Shown here: positions 24,541-33,992 of the stretch, piece by piece | Layout: each line of letters opens with the position of its first letter | How positions within the stretch are numbered: the stretch's first letter is position 1 | From: CAYVAP01 sp964343195 | Lineage (GTDB): Bacteria; Bacteroidota; Bacteroidia; J057 | NCBI GenBank assembly: GCA_964343195.1 | Contig: CAYFIR010000007.1 | Location: 1-64,000 of the forward strand | Length of the DNA stretch: 64,000 nucleotides | Reading direction: 5' to 3' | Position numbers and translations under genes: made by a program | The notes under the pieces: generated by a model | The model's input: only the letters and a program-made list of their open reading frames with translations | Databases searched by the model: none | Told to the model about the DNA's origin: nothing

Positions 24541-25825
24541 ACACCCCATCAAGGTAGAGGATCTGGGTAAGGTATATCGGCTATACCAGCACCCTTTTGA
24601 CCGCCTCAAGGAACTACTTCATCCTCGACGAAAGGCCTATCATCAGCGCTTTCAGGCACTGGGTGATGTTTCTTTTGAAGTAGGCAAAGGGGAAACAGTA
24701 GGCCTGATCGGTCCCAATGGCAGCGGGAAATCCACTCTGCTGAAAATGCTGGCTTCAGTCGTAACGCCCACTACTGGCACAGTACATTGCAAAGGCCGGG
24801 TATCGGCCATGCTGGAACTGGGCAGCGGATTTAACCCGGAATTGACCGGGCTTCAAAATGTGTACTTCTATGGTGCGGTGATCGGCATGAGCCAGGTGGA
24901 AATTGACGATTTGCTACCGGGGATTCTCGACTTTGCGGATATTGGCGACTTCATTCACCAACCTGTCAAGCAGTATTCCAGCGGCATGTACGTGCGCCTG
25001 GCCTTTGCAGTGGCGATACAATTGAACCCCGACATCCTGCTGATCGACGAAGCCCTGTCCGTTGGGGACCTGTTTTTTCAACAGAAGTGCTTTCGGAAAA
25101 TTCGCGAAATCAGGCAGCAGGGATGCACCATCGTATTTTGCTCCCACGACCTACGGGCCATACAAAACTTTTGTGACCGAGTCATCTGGCTGGAGAAGGG
25201 AAAAATCAAGCAGATTGGCCCTACCAAGCTGGTGATGGAGCAGTATCAGGCTGCCAATTTCTGGGGGGATCAGCAGCAACACCGCCAATCCAGGCCAGCT
25301 CATCATGACAGCATAACTCCCCCCAACGGAGCCCCCGAGGGCCTAAACTGGTATGCCCTCGCCCGGCATGAAAACTACGGTGAGGGTAAGGCCCGACTCC
25401 TCGCCGTGGGGATGGAGCCACACCTGGAGTCAATATGTCGACAGCTTCAGGGCCAGGAGACGTTCAGCTGCTACTTTCAGGTGCGATGCAGCCAGCCACT
25501 GGATGCAGCAGCCCTCGGATTTCAGGTCATGAACCAGATAGGGGAAGTAGCCCTCGGCCTAAACAACTGGCTCTTTGAACAGCCTTTTGCATTGCCCGAA
25601 GGAAAGTCCATCCTGAAAGTCAGCTTTGAACTGCCAAGGCTCGCCAATGGCCCCTATGCCCTTTCCGTAGGGCTTGCTGTGGGAGCGCCTCCTACAATTG
25701 ACATTCAACACTTTGTACACGAGTGGATGGTAATAGAGTTTGCAACAGAAGGGCCAAAGCGTTTTTCTGTAGGGCAAGTGATGCCATCAGTCGCCTCATT
25801 TTCCATTATTGACCCCTCACCATGA
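24533..25825 (+). CDS. wzt: ABC transporter ATPase for polysaccharide export, Wzt type with C-terminal glycan-binding domain
   Basis: 430 residues from the ATG at 24533, which has GGAGA 5 bp upstream and overlaps the previous stop; a second ATG at 24521 is possible. Residues 1-~235 are the ATPase: Walker A GPNGSGKST (~61-68), signature YSSGM (~148) and Walker B DILLIDEALSVGD (~167). The H-loop is FCSHD. Residues ~245-430 match the Wzt C-terminal beta-sandwich that in E. coli O9a-type systems binds the modified end of the chain before export. It works with Wzm, encoded next with a 4-bp overlap. Confidence 0.92.
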   Translation: MHEHPIKVEDLGKVYRLYQHPFDRLKELLHPRRKAYHQRFQALGDVSFEVGKGETVGLIGPNGSGKSTLLKMLASVVTPTTGTVHCKGRVSAMLELGSGFNPELTGLQNVYFYGAVIGMSQVEIDDLLPGILDFADIGDFIHQPVKQYSSGMYVRLAFAVAIQLNPDILLIDEALSVGDLFFQQKCFRKIREIRQQGCTIVFCSHDLRAIQNFCDRVIWLEKGKIKQIGPTKLVMEQYQAANFWGDQQQHRQSRPAHHDSITPPNGAPEGLNWYALARHENYGEGKARLLAVGMEPHLESICRQLQGQETFSCYFQVRCSQPLDAAALGFQVMNQIGEVALGLNNWLFEQPFALPEGKSILKVSFELPRLANGPYALSVGLAVGAPPTIDIQHFVHEWMVIEFATEGPKRFSVGQVMPSVASFSIIDPSP

Positions 25826-26637
25826 TACAGCATATCCAGCATTTTGGTCTGTTTATAAACCGCATCGTGCAACAGCGATACGTCATCCAACAAATGGTCA
25901 GACGTGACTTTCAGGTTCGCTATCTGGGGTCCTACCTGGGGCTTTTCTGGGCTTTTGCCCAGCCACTGGTCATGCTGGCGGTTATATACTTTGCCTTTTC
26001 CTATGGATTGCGCCTCAATCTGGCTTCCGGGGAATACCCCTTTGCGCTCTGGCTGGTCTGTGGACTGGTGCCCTGGCAATTCATGCAGGAGGCCATCGGT
26101 GGGGGCACAGACTCTCTGCTGGCATACAGCTACCTGATCAGGAAGACGGCATTCTCCCGAGGAATTATCCCCTTGATAAAAGTATTCACCAGCCTGATCC
26201 TTCACCTGGTGTTGCTCCTGCTCCTGCTCATCTGGGTGTGGGCAGCGGGTTTTGCTCCCGGCTGGCACTGGCTCCAACTCCCCTATTACCTACTGGCCAG
26301 TTTCCTGATGCTCAGTGGACTGGGCTGGTTGCTGGGCAGTCTATCGGTATTTGTACGGGATATAGGCCTGGCGGTAAAGCTGGGACTGGGGCTACTGTTC
26401 TGGCTCACACCGATCTTCTGGTCGCCCGAGATGATCGCTTCCGAGTGGCGTTTTCTGATCTGGGCCAATCCCCTCTATTTTCTGGTGCAGGGCTATCGGT
26501 CGGTACTATTGGAAGGGATGTGGTTTTGGGAAATACCTGTCTATCAAGCTTATAGCTGGGGAATCAGCACTTTTATGTTTGTAGCTGGCGCAATGGTATT
26601 CCGTCGGCTCCGGCCTCATTTTGCAGATATGCTATGA
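25822..26637 (+). CDS. wzm: ABC-2 polysaccharide export permease, Wzm type
   Basis: 271 residues with six predicted membrane helices. The N-terminal coupling segment QQMVRRDFQVRYLGSYLGLFWAFAQPL and the C-terminal LIWANPLYFLVQGYRSVLLEG are diagnostic of the Wzm/KpsM/TagG family. With Wzt it forms the inner-membrane channel that exports undecaprenyl-linked glycan. Start overlaps wzt by ATGA. The gene order is ATPase first, the reverse of most Wzm-Wzt pairs. Confidence 0.93.
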   Translation: MIQHIQHFGLFINRIVQQRYVIQQMVRRDFQVRYLGSYLGLFWAFAQPLVMLAVIYFAFSYGLRLNLASGEYPFALWLVCGLVPWQFMQEAIGGGTDSLLAYSYLIRKTAFSRGIIPLIKVFTSLILHLVLLLLLLIWVWAAGFAPGWHWLQLPYYLLASFLMLSGLGWLLGSLSVFVRDIGLAVKLGLGLLFWLTPIFWSPEMIASEWRFLIWANPLYFLVQGYRSVLLEGMWFWEIPVYQAYSWGISTFMFVAGAMVFRRLRPHFADML

Positions 26638-27944
26638 TGGAGATGAAATGGATCGGAATTATAATGGGAATCGCCCTCGGCATGGGCGTGCTGATCTGGC
26701 ACCTATATTCCCATAAGCCAAATGGCCGCCTGGGCAAGCGTCTTCACTACTCGGTGCGTTACTGGATCAACCGGCTTCGCTCCATACTGAGCAATCACTT
26801 ATGGCTGTCCGTAATTGTCTGGATGGGCAAATCCAGAAACTCCTCCTCCCCTGAAAAAAAAATGATCCTCGTCTCGGGCGAACCAGGCTCTGCGGGGCAC
26901 CGCTACCGGATCATCCACATGGCCGAAAGCCTCCGCGAACTGGGGTGGCAAGTGTCTATCTATACCAGTGCCGATTTTCGCTTTCGGCTGTATCGCCTGG
27001 CCCAGGTCCAATGGGTACACTGCTGGCGCGTTGACTTTCGTCCCTGGCACAAAGACTGGGACAGATTTCGCGCTCTGGTAGCTCGCTTTGGGCTGCGCTG
27101 GAGCTATGACCTGGACGATTATCTATTTGAACCACAAATCGCTACGCCTCAGTACATGGACTGGCTACGGGTTTTGGGTATTTCTACAGATCACATACAG
27201 TCCTATGCCATTAGCCAGCAGAAAGTCATGGCAGCGGCAGACATCTTCACTGCCCCAACAAGGTACCTCGCAGATGCTGGCCGAAACCTAAACCCAGCGG
27301 TGGCCCTACTCCCCAATGGCTACGACGAGGAAGCCAGGACCCTTTCGGACTCTTTAAGGACTCGATCGGCTGCGGGAGATGGGCTATTGAGAATTGGCTA
27401 TGCTGGAGGAAGCCTTTCTCATCAGCGCGATTTTCAGACCATTGTTCCAGCCCTAGCCAAAGTGCTTGCCCGGTATCACGAGACCCGACTGGTTGTTTTT
27501 GGGAAGATGCTAAGCATCAGCGAGTTTCCGGCTCTGGCTCCCTTTAGGCACCAAATCGAAGACCGCAACTGGGTACCCCAAACCCATCTGCCTCAGGAGC
27601 TAGCCAGGTTTGACATCAACCTGGCTCCGTTGGAGATACAACCTTTCTGCCATGCAAAAAGCGAACTTAAATATTTCGAGGCCGCTTTAGTAGGAGTTCC
27701 GACGGTCGCTTCGCCAACAGCCCCCTTCAAAGAGGCCATCCAGGATGGGGAAACCGGACTGCTGGCTACTTCTCCACAGGAATGGGAAGAGGCCCTCATA
27801 TGCCTCATCGAAAACCCCCAGAAGCGATTTGAGATGGGCCAAAAAGCCCGTCAGGAGGTCTATCGGGTGTTTGGTCCAGCGGCCAGAAAGGAAGCCCTAA
27901 CCAACCTGATTCAGCAATTACAGCTACCGCCTCATCCTTCCTGA
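26634..27944 (+). CDS. Membrane-anchored GT4-type glycosyltransferase
   Basis: 436 residues. A single N-terminal hydrophobic helix (~5-25) and a second weak one (~55-68) precede a GT-B fold. The C-terminal nucleotide-sugar domain is recognisable: LRIGYAGGSLSHQRDF, LVVFGK, HLPQELARFDINLAPLE and the E-x7-E region KSELKYFEAALVGVPTVASPTAPFKEAI, then GETGLL. Likely transfers a sugar at the cytoplasmic membrane face. Translationally coupled to wzm through ATGATG. The start could be 26634 or 26637. Confidence 0.87.
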   Translation: MMEMKWIGIIMGIALGMGVLIWHLYSHKPNGRLGKRLHYSVRYWINRLRSILSNHLWLSVIVWMGKSRNSSSPEKKMILVSGEPGSAGHRYRIIHMAESLRELGWQVSIYTSADFRFRLYRLAQVQWVHCWRVDFRPWHKDWDRFRALVARFGLRWSYDLDDYLFEPQIATPQYMDWLRVLGISTDHIQSYAISQQKVMAAADIFTAPTRYLADAGRNLNPAVALLPNGYDEEARTLSDSLRTRSAAGDGLLRIGYAGGSLSHQRDFQTIVPALAKVLARYHETRLVVFGKMLSISEFPALAPFRHQIEDRNWVPQTHLPQELARFDINLAPLEIQPFCHAKSELKYFEAALVGVPTVASPTAPFKEAIQDGETGLLATSPQEWEEALICLIENPQKRFEMGQKARQEVYRVFGPAARKEALTNLIQQLQLPPHPS

Positions 27945-28021
27945 TTGTCTCAATCCCCATCCATTTTTCGCCCATCCTGACAGAAACACATTCTCCCACG
28001 TCATACCCAAGTCACTAAAAT

Positions 28022-28879
28022 ATGCGCATTCCCTTTTTTTCATCCCTCAGGCGTTCCCGCCCATATCGTACCCGTCGCAACCTCATCCTGGAACACCTGG
28101 ACCTGTCCAGACCGGGCCTAGAAATAGGGCCAGGGCCACATCCGCTGGTTCCCAAGCGAGATGGGCATCCAGTGAAAACCCTGGACTGGATGGACCAGGA
28201 AGGCTTGCAAAAACGGTGCAGAGAGGAAGGTGGAGGGGATCCTCAAAACATCGAGTTTGTGGACTTTGTCTGGCAGGGAGAGCCCTATGCCGAGCTGATT
28301 GGGGAAGAGAAAGCTTTTGAATGGATTGTGGCTTCACACGTCGTCGAGCATGTCCCCGACCTCGTAGCCTTTCTCCGGAACTGTTCCGATGTCCTTTCCG
28401 ATCAGGGAATTCTTTCGCTGGCCGTGCCGGATAAGCGGTACTGCTTTGACCACTTTCGCACACTTTCATCCCTTTCCCAGGTAATCGATGCCCATCTGCA
28501 AAATCGTACCCGGCACACCACAGGTACTCTCTATGAGTACCTGTTACACACTACCCTTCTCAACGGCACGGGTGCCTGGGGCAAGGGTAGCAAAGGGACT
28601 TTTGCCCTCAGCTACCCCAGGGAAACTCCTGAAGAAATGTATCTGGAAAAGATCAAGGGTCCCGAATACATTGATGCTCACGGATGGACTTTTACCCCCT
28701 CCTCCTTCCGATTACTTATCCAGGAACTAAATCTGCTGGGTTTTACCGACCTGAAGGAATATTCATTCTCGCCGTCGCTGGGGTGCGAATTTTTCATAAC
28801 GCTTAGCAGAAAGGGCAAGGGCAGCGGCCTGAATCGCCTGGAACTATTTCACGATATAGAGCGGGAAATCAAGGCTTAG
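28022..28879 (+). CDS. SAM-dependent methyltransferase of the glycan operon
   Basis: 285 residues. The SAM site is PGLEIGPGPHPLVPK, an alternative motif I typical of glycan-locus methyltransferases; VASHVVEHVPDLVAFLRN and the following VPDKRYCFDHFR are characteristic of the same group. It is the last plus-strand gene of the operon and its stop overlaps the stop of the convergent TylF-type gene by 4 bp. Target is unknown but is probably a sugar hydroxyl. Confidence 0.8.
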   Translation: MRIPFFSSLRRSRPYRTRRNLILEHLDLSRPGLEIGPGPHPLVPKRDGHPVKTLDWMDQEGLQKRCREEGGGDPQNIEFVDFVWQGEPYAELIGEEKAFEWIVASHVVEHVPDLVAFLRNCSDVLSDQGILSLAVPDKRYCFDHFRTLSSLSQVIDAHLQNRTRHTTGTLYEYLLHTTLLNGTGAWGKGSKGTFALSYPRETPEEMYLEKIKGPEYIDAHGWTFTPSSFRLLIQELNLLGFTDLKEYSFSPSLGCEFFITLSRKGKGSGLNRLELFHDIEREIKA

Positions 28880-29745
28880 TCCTCCCTTTCCTTTTGCCAA
28901 TAAACCCCGGTCCAGTCGATGGTCTGGATAGGGATCCTGATTCCCCGGCTGCTGCGAAAGTCATCGACCGCCTTTTTGCAGGGAGGCAAAGCTCCGTAGT
29001 CATCGACAATGATAAACCCGCCGGGACTCACCCGGTCATATAGGCTTTCCAGGGTCTCTATGGTGGAGGAATACAGGTCTCCATCCAGCCGCAACAGAGC
29101 TATTTGCTGGATGGGGGCTTCAGGCAGGGTGTCCTTAAACCAGCCTTTGAGAAAGCGTACCCTGTGGTCCAGCAGGTCAAAGCGAGTAAAATTGAGCTTG
29201 ACCTCCTCCTGAGAGATCGCCAGCGAAGGATACTGCTCTTTGCTGAGGTCATAGCCTTCATCTGCCTCGTGATAAGCTGCAGGGAGGCCCTCAAAGGAAT
29301 CAGCCACCCATGTTACCCGATTTTCGCCAAAGGCCTCGATCAACGCCCGGAGGAAGATGGCTGCCCCACCCCGCCATACGCCACATTCGATAAAATCTCC
29401 AGGGATGCCCCGTTTGAAAATTTCCTCTGCGCAATATCGGAGGTTCTCCAGGCGCTTTTTCCCTATCATGGAGTAAGTAAACACGGCCAGATTCACATCA
29501 TCGTCGATGTGCCGCCCCTGATCACGCATGGACTCGAACCGGAGCGTTTCTTCTTTGCCCAACGTACGCCGTATGTCGATCAATTCCCTGGCGAGCGTAT
29601 GGGGGCTTTTGTCCATTCTCTGTCGGTAGAGGTAGCGAATGCGCATCTCATTTTCGAGCTGAATTTCATTGAGAATGGTTTTGGCAACCAAATCGAGGTA
29701 TCGATCCCGAAGAGTGGTCTGTGTATCAGTAGCTTTAGGAAGCAT
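28876..29745 (-). CDS. TylF/MycF-type macrocin O-methyltransferase
   Basis: 289 residues. Family blocks: PGDFIECGVWRGGAAIFLRAL (SAM motif I), WVADSFEGLP, then LLRLDGDLYSSTIETLESLYDRVSPGGFIIVDDYG, which supplies the metal-binding aspartates, and CKKAVDDFR. TylF-family enzymes are Mg-dependent sugar O-methyltransferases, first known from macrolide deoxysugars and frequent in O-antigen loci. Faces the main operon tail to tail, so it has its own transcript, probably starting upstream of 29745. Confidence 0.92.
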   Translation of the reverse strand: MLPKATDTQTTLRDRYLDLVAKTILNEIQLENEMRIRYLYRQRMDKSPHTLARELIDIRRTLGKEETLRFESMRDQGRHIDDDVNLAVFTYSMIGKKRLENLRYCAEEIFKRGIPGDFIECGVWRGGAAIFLRALIEAFGENRVTWVADSFEGLPAAYHEADEGYDLSKEQYPSLAISQEEVKLNFTRFDLLDHRVRFLKGWFKDTLPEAPIQQIALLRLDGDLYSSTIETLESLYDRVSPGGFIIVDDYGALPPCKKAVDDFRSSRGIRIPIQTIDWTGVYWQKERED

Positions 29746-29764
29746 AGGCGAAAGGTTGAAGGAG

Positions 29765-29778
29765 TTCGGAGTTCGGAG
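29765..29778. repeat. Short heptamer repeat (TTCGGAG x2)
   Basis: Two full TTCGGAG units with partial units on both sides (GGAG before, TT after), in the 99-bp spacer upstream of the TylF-type gene. Same TTCGNAG unit form as the arrays at 1551-1620 and 9744-9771. Confidence 0.7.
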
Positions 29779-29844
29779 TTAAATTCTGGCTATCAGACAC
29801 TTACCCAGGTTTTAAATGGATAAATATTGCCTTCCCAAAGGAGA

Positions 29845-30693
29845 TTAGAATCCCCATGAGGAGATGCTGAATCCGGTCTCACGATTAAGTATCTTCAGAT
29901 CCGGAGTAAGCTTTTCTCGGCAAAAATCCATCAGTTCCCTGGAAAGTTCTGGTCGATCAAGCGGCCTGGAAAAGGGAAACTGAAGCCAGTTACGCGGGCG
30001 AATCCTGTAATGAGATGGAAGCAATGACAATGGTGCTTCCAGCAGCGGTTGCAACTTTTGCCCGGCCGGAGTCAAGGCACGCTTGCGACTACTCTGATTG
30101 TGAAGCTGGTTCCAGTCGGGGTGCTGAAAATCCGGGTCAACGCCCAGAAATTGAAAAATCCGGGCGAGGGTTTGGGTACGGTGCTGCGCCAGGTCTTCCT
30201 GCCTGACCAACAGAAAATCGTCCAGGGCATAATATTTCAGGTATTGCTGGAGTTGCAGCCAGTACCGGCTGCGGTCGATCAGGTGGGCATAGGGCGGGTG
30301 CTCCAGAACTTTTTCTATCGGCTGATGTACGATGCCCAACCCGCGTAGCTGGAGATAGTCCGATACCAGGCGCTTAATGGGATCTCCCATCAGGTAAATG
30401 AATCGCGGCTTCTCGATGGTTTGGGAAATGCGCTGTGGCACTCCTTTGTAGAAGGGATACATGGTGTACCAGGGAGAAACTTCCACCCGTACGCCTCCTT
30501 CTCCCTTGAAGAATCCTCCATACCACTTTCTCCCTTTATGCCAGTTCCCTTCCTCCACAAAGAAATTCAGCTCCTTCACCCGTGCCATGTCTATCTCAGG
30601 ATGGCGGCTCAGGTAATGAAACAGGCTGGTGGTCCCGCACTTCATGGCCCCAATCACCAGTACCTCAGGCATACGCATCATCGGAGTAAGCAT
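29845..30693 (-). CDS. Sulfotransferase
   Basis: 282 residues. The PAPS 5'-loop is VLVIGAMKCGTTSLFHYLSRHP near residue 10, followed by VKELNFFVEE, as in heparan-sulfate-type sulfotransferases. The 3'-phosphate block is YLMGDPIKRLVSDYLQL, where the usual Arg before Asp/Asn-Pro is Gly. It should sulfate a sugar of the neighbouring glycan. The N-terminus overlaps the end of the upstream flavoprotein gene by up to 29 bp; ATGs at 30678 and 30672 are alternative starts. Confidence 0.9.
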   Translation of the reverse strand: MLTPMMRMPEVLVIGAMKCGTTSLFHYLSRHPEIDMARVKELNFFVEEGNWHKGRKWYGGFFKGEGGVRVEVSPWYTMYPFYKGVPQRISQTIEKPRFIYLMGDPIKRLVSDYLQLRGLGIVHQPIEKVLEHPPYAHLIDRSRYWLQLQQYLKYYALDDFLLVRQEDLAQHRTQTLARIFQFLGVDPDFQHPDWNQLHNQSSRKRALTPAGQKLQPLLEAPLSLLPSHYRIRPRNWLQFPFSRPLDRPELSRELMDFCREKLTPDLKILNRETGFSISSWGF

Positions 30694-32329
30694 AGCTAGA
30701 TGGTTTGGGGGTGCCTTTTGCGACTTTGGATGAAGCGGTCCTGACTTCGTGGTAGTCTTTCTCGGTATTAATCCGCCAAATGCGGTGTTTTTCTTGTGCC
30801 CTGTCCTGACGGATCAGTTCGACTGCCTCCATCGCTGCCAGCATGGAATGGTCCTGGTTGTTGTAGCGGTGCATGCCATTGCGGCCAACGGGATACAGGT
30901 TGTGAAACTGCCCAAGCCATTCGGTCAGGTGTGGCAACTCCTCGTAGGTTCCAAAATAGGCAGGGTATGCCTTGGGCATGCGGATCACCACTGTATCCAG
31001 CACTTCTGCCTGATCTATGAACCCTAATTGGACCAGTTCCGCGACGCAAAGATCCTGAAGTTCCTGGTCGCTTTTTTGTCCAAGCTCTCCATCCAGGTCG
31101 CAAAAATACTCTGCTCCCAACCAGTAGGTTCCCGGCTGGGCCACCATCCAGGGGCTCCAGTTGTGAAACAGTTGCAGCCGACCCAGCTTTACCTCAGGCT
31201 CCTGTATATATATCCAGTTGTCGGTAGCCTCTTGCCCGTCATCTCCTACTATTTTAAGGGACTTTAGCAATACACCCACGGTAAAGAAATCTCTGTAACA
31301 TAGCCCTTCCGCGATGCGATGGATTGTGGCAGGAATGGGTTCTGGCCTCCGAATGGAAGAAACCAGGTTACTGATAGGCATCGTCGATATCACATGATCT
31401 CCATGCCAGTGTTGGGTTGTTCCTTCTTTTAGGTTTTGGGTACGGATCGATAGCACATACTGCCCATCTATCTCTATCTGGTCCACGCGCTGGTTGAAGT
31501 GAATCTCACCTCCCATTTCCACGATTTTACGTGCCACCACCTCCCATAGCTGGCCTGGGCCAAATTTGGGATACAGGAAATGCTCAATAAGGCTGGTTTC
31601 CGGATGATCTGATGACAACCTAGCCCATGGCCAAAACTGTCGCCACGCATGTAACAGAGCCGCTTTGATGCTCAATCCTTTTACCCGCTGATGGCCCCAG
31701 GCGGCGTCAATTTCTTCGCAAGGTACTCCCCAGACTTTTTCGGTATAACTCTTGAAAAAGGTTTTGTAAAGCTCTTTTCCGAAGCGATTCACCATGAAAT
31801 CAGCCAGGGACTGTTCCGGCAGCCTGGGCCAGATATGGGCTTTCAAATAGCTAATCGCCATGGGAATCAGCCGGAAAAGGCCCAGGTTCCACATCGTCCG
31901 CAGGTCAATGCGCAGGGGATAGGCATAGAACTTTCCACGGTGGTAGATGCGAGACTTGCGCTGCCGCAGCAGCATGACCTCATCCTCCTCCAGAGGATTG
32001 GGGCCACTCACTTTTGAGGTCCATTCTCTCCAGGCTCCCTGGTACCGGAGAGATAACTTTCCCTCCGCCCCTTCTTCCAGGGGAAGCAAATCCATCCACC
32101 ACTCCATCACTCGGCCAGACTTGGAAAAGAACCGGTGCCCTCCAATATCGATCCGGTTACCCTCATGGTTGACAGTGCAGGAAATCCCCCCTATCCTCTC
32201 TGTACTCTCAATCACAACAGGCTGGATATTGGTATGCTTCAGCAATTCATAGGCTGCCGTAAGGCCTGCTGGTCCGGCACCAATGATAAGCGCTCGGGCA
32301 GGCCTTGGGGAAGAATGTAAATGGTACAT
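30665..32329 (-). CDS. FAD-dependent amine-oxidase/UDP-galactopyranose-mutase-like oxidoreductase
   Basis: 554 residues. The N-terminus has a Rossmann dinucleotide motif, LIIGAGPAGLTAAYELL, followed by VVIESTERIGGISCTV and the GGHRFFSK segment characteristic of this flavoprotein group. Later blocks EKVWGVPCEEIDAAWGHQRVKGLS and the C-terminal LYPVGRNGMHRYNNQDHSMLAAMEA match proteins encoded in many glycan loci. It binds FAD and probably isomerises or oxidises a nucleotide sugar (UDP-galactopyranose mutase is the best-known relative), but substrate is unproven. Confidence 0.85.
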   Translation of the reverse strand: MYHLHSSPRPARALIIGAGPAGLTAAYELLKHTNIQPVVIESTERIGGISCTVNHEGNRIDIGGHRFFSKSGRVMEWWMDLLPLEEGAEGKLSLRYQGAWREWTSKVSGPNPLEEDEVMLLRQRKSRIYHRGKFYAYPLRIDLRTMWNLGLFRLIPMAISYLKAHIWPRLPEQSLADFMVNRFGKELYKTFFKSYTEKVWGVPCEEIDAAWGHQRVKGLSIKAALLHAWRQFWPWARLSSDHPETSLIEHFLYPKFGPGQLWEVVARKIVEMGGEIHFNQRVDQIEIDGQYVLSIRTQNLKEGTTQHWHGDHVISTMPISNLVSSIRRPEPIPATIHRIAEGLCYRDFFTVGVLLKSLKIVGDDGQEATDNWIYIQEPEVKLGRLQLFHNWSPWMVAQPGTYWLGAEYFCDLDGELGQKSDQELQDLCVAELVQLGFIDQAEVLDTVVIRMPKAYPAYFGTYEELPHLTEWLGQFHNLYPVGRNGMHRYNNQDHSMLAAMEAVELIRQDRAQEKHRIWRINTEKDYHEVRTASSKVAKGTPKPSSYAYSDDAYA

Positions 32330-32747
32330 GGAGGATGTTCAGGATGAGTAAGGGGAAAATGCATGAGGATCTATGCGATACTTCCCGATTACATTAGCTG
32401 TTGGAAAGCTGTCAGAATAGGGGATCACCTAAGCAATCCGAGACAACAGTAATCCTAGCACAGATTCAGAACCGGGTGAATATCTCATTATCCAAATTCA
32501 TACTGAATCACTTTCCTTACCAGACATTTTTTTAGGAATTCCAATACTATTCGACAACAGAAATTTTCTACAAACATTCAATCAACCCACTGCAATAAAC
32601 CGTCAATAGCGCTTACCGGGTACAGTATATGAAGTCCCATTCTACCTCTTCCAGTCAGCGCAGATTGAAAAACATTACATTAGCTCGCCTATGGTTACAT
32701 CCTTCCAGGAATGATCGTCCAGATAAAAGCTTCTAAACTCCCGCTGA
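32330..32747. other. 418-bp AT-rich intergenic region
   Basis: No gene is supported. The sequence is clearly richer in A+T than the flanking genes and should contain the minus-strand promoter for the flavoprotein/sulfotransferase pair. ATTACATTAGCT occurs twice (32388-32399 and 32674-32685), 286 bp apart; it may be a regulatory word or chance. I found no exact TAnnTTTG box on the minus strand. Confidence 0.5.
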
Positions 32748-33785
32748 TTACACACCTCCATATGTGGAAGCGGGACTGGGAACAAAGGGTGGTTTGGAGC
32801 GAAATACACGCAATCCCATAAACCAGGCTACCGCCATGCTGCTGTAGGAATAATAGAGCAATTGTAATGGTACTGCAAGCACCATCATCCGGAAGGAATG
32901 GACCCTGGCAAAAAAGCGAAAAATGTCATGGTTGAGCCAGATGACTATCCCTAGCAGGATAAATCCAGGGCCCAGTAATCCAATCCATAGAGGACTCAGG
33001 AACAGAGCCAGCCAGGCCCCGGAAACCAGCAATCCACTCAGCCGGGATCGGCGATCCAGGTTGAGATCCTTCCTTTGCCAATACCCAAACTGATGAAGCA
33101 GGCCCAGCCATGGCAGTGCTCTTTGAAAAATATCAGTCCGTACCATGTTGCCAAGTGTCCACCGCTTTTCATGACAAACCTGCCAGTCTTTTACCAGTCG
33201 TATCCGAGCGCCACCCGCTTTGAGGCGATATCCCAGTTCGATGTCCTCCACAGATGGGCGTGAAAAATCAGGGTGAAACCCACCACTGCCCATAAAGACA
33301 TCCCGGCGAACCATGCCGCAGGCTCCCCAGAATGTCGCAGCTTCCTCATTTCCCCGCTGATGTACATAGTGGTGCAGCAGGTTGCGGTACTGAGAAATTA
33401 ACCCGGCATCCCCCGGCTGATCGTTATAGCTCCCAATGAAGGCATCATAAGAGGGGAAAGCATCAGGTAAGGACAGAGACTGCGCTACAAAATCCGAGGG
33501 CAGGCTTACGTCTGCATCAAGGAAACACAGCCACTCACCTCTCGCTTTTAGCGCTGCCGCGTTGCGCGCACGGGCTGGCCCTGAACGCTGAGCCAGGCGC
33601 TGTATATGCACCTGAAACGGCAGCTTTGGAGGCGTCGGGAGAATCGCCGGCCCATCTATCTGAAAAATCAACTCAACCGGACCTCCACCCAGGTGCTCCA
33701 GACTCTTGAGCAAACGACGAAATGCGAAACTGTCCTCTGCAACTGGTATGATGAAGGAGATCTGGATTGGGGGAGGTGGTATCAT
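32748..33785 (-). CDS. Family 2 glycosyltransferase with C-terminal membrane segments
   Basis: 345 residues from the ATG at 33785; the frame opens at 33851 but the GT fold begins at IQISFIIPV, right after the internal Met. GT2 marks are RSGPARARNAAALKARGEWLCFLDADVSLP (DxD as DAD) and the acceptor block RPSVEDIELGYRLKAGG. Residues ~255-330 contain about three hydrophobic helices, so it is membrane-anchored. It is probably an outlying member of the glycan locus. No terminator is obvious after it. Confidence 0.85.
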   Translation of the reverse strand: MIPPPPIQISFIIPVAEDSFAFRRLLKSLEHLGGGPVELIFQIDGPAILPTPPKLPFQVHIQRLAQRSGPARARNAAALKARGEWLCFLDADVSLPSDFVAQSLSLPDAFPSYDAFIGSYNDQPGDAGLISQYRNLLHHYVHQRGNEEAATFWGACGMVRRDVFMGSGGFHPDFSRPSVEDIELGYRLKAGGARIRLVKDWQVCHEKRWTLGNMVRTDIFQRALPWLGLLHQFGYWQRKDLNLDRRSRLSGLLVSGAWLALFLSPLWIGLLGPGFILLGIVIWLNHDIFRFFARVHSFRMMVLAVPLQLLYYSYSSMAVAWFMGLRVFRSKPPFVPSPASTYGGV

Positions 33786-33992
33786 TGGATGAGTATCAGA
33801 TTTTACCAGAAAGGGAAAAGCTCTGGGTACCTTTGGAGCGCTTCCCCCCACATTGGCTAAACAACGAGACCCACCAAATCAAACCAACTCATTCGCTTTA
33901 TCCAGCTGCTGAGTACTACAAATCTTACATCATCTTATTAGCCAGATATCAAGATTAAACGGGTAATGCAGCCAGTGTCCAATACACAGATA

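Noticed and set aside
28876..29745. Macrolide biosynthesis role for the TylF-type gene
   Set aside because: No polyketide synthase or other antibiotic gene nearby; TylF-type enzymes are frequent in surface glycan loci.
32388..32685. 12-bp direct repeat ATTACATTAGCT as transposon ends
   Set aside because: No inverted ends or target duplication; noted only as a possible regulatory word.
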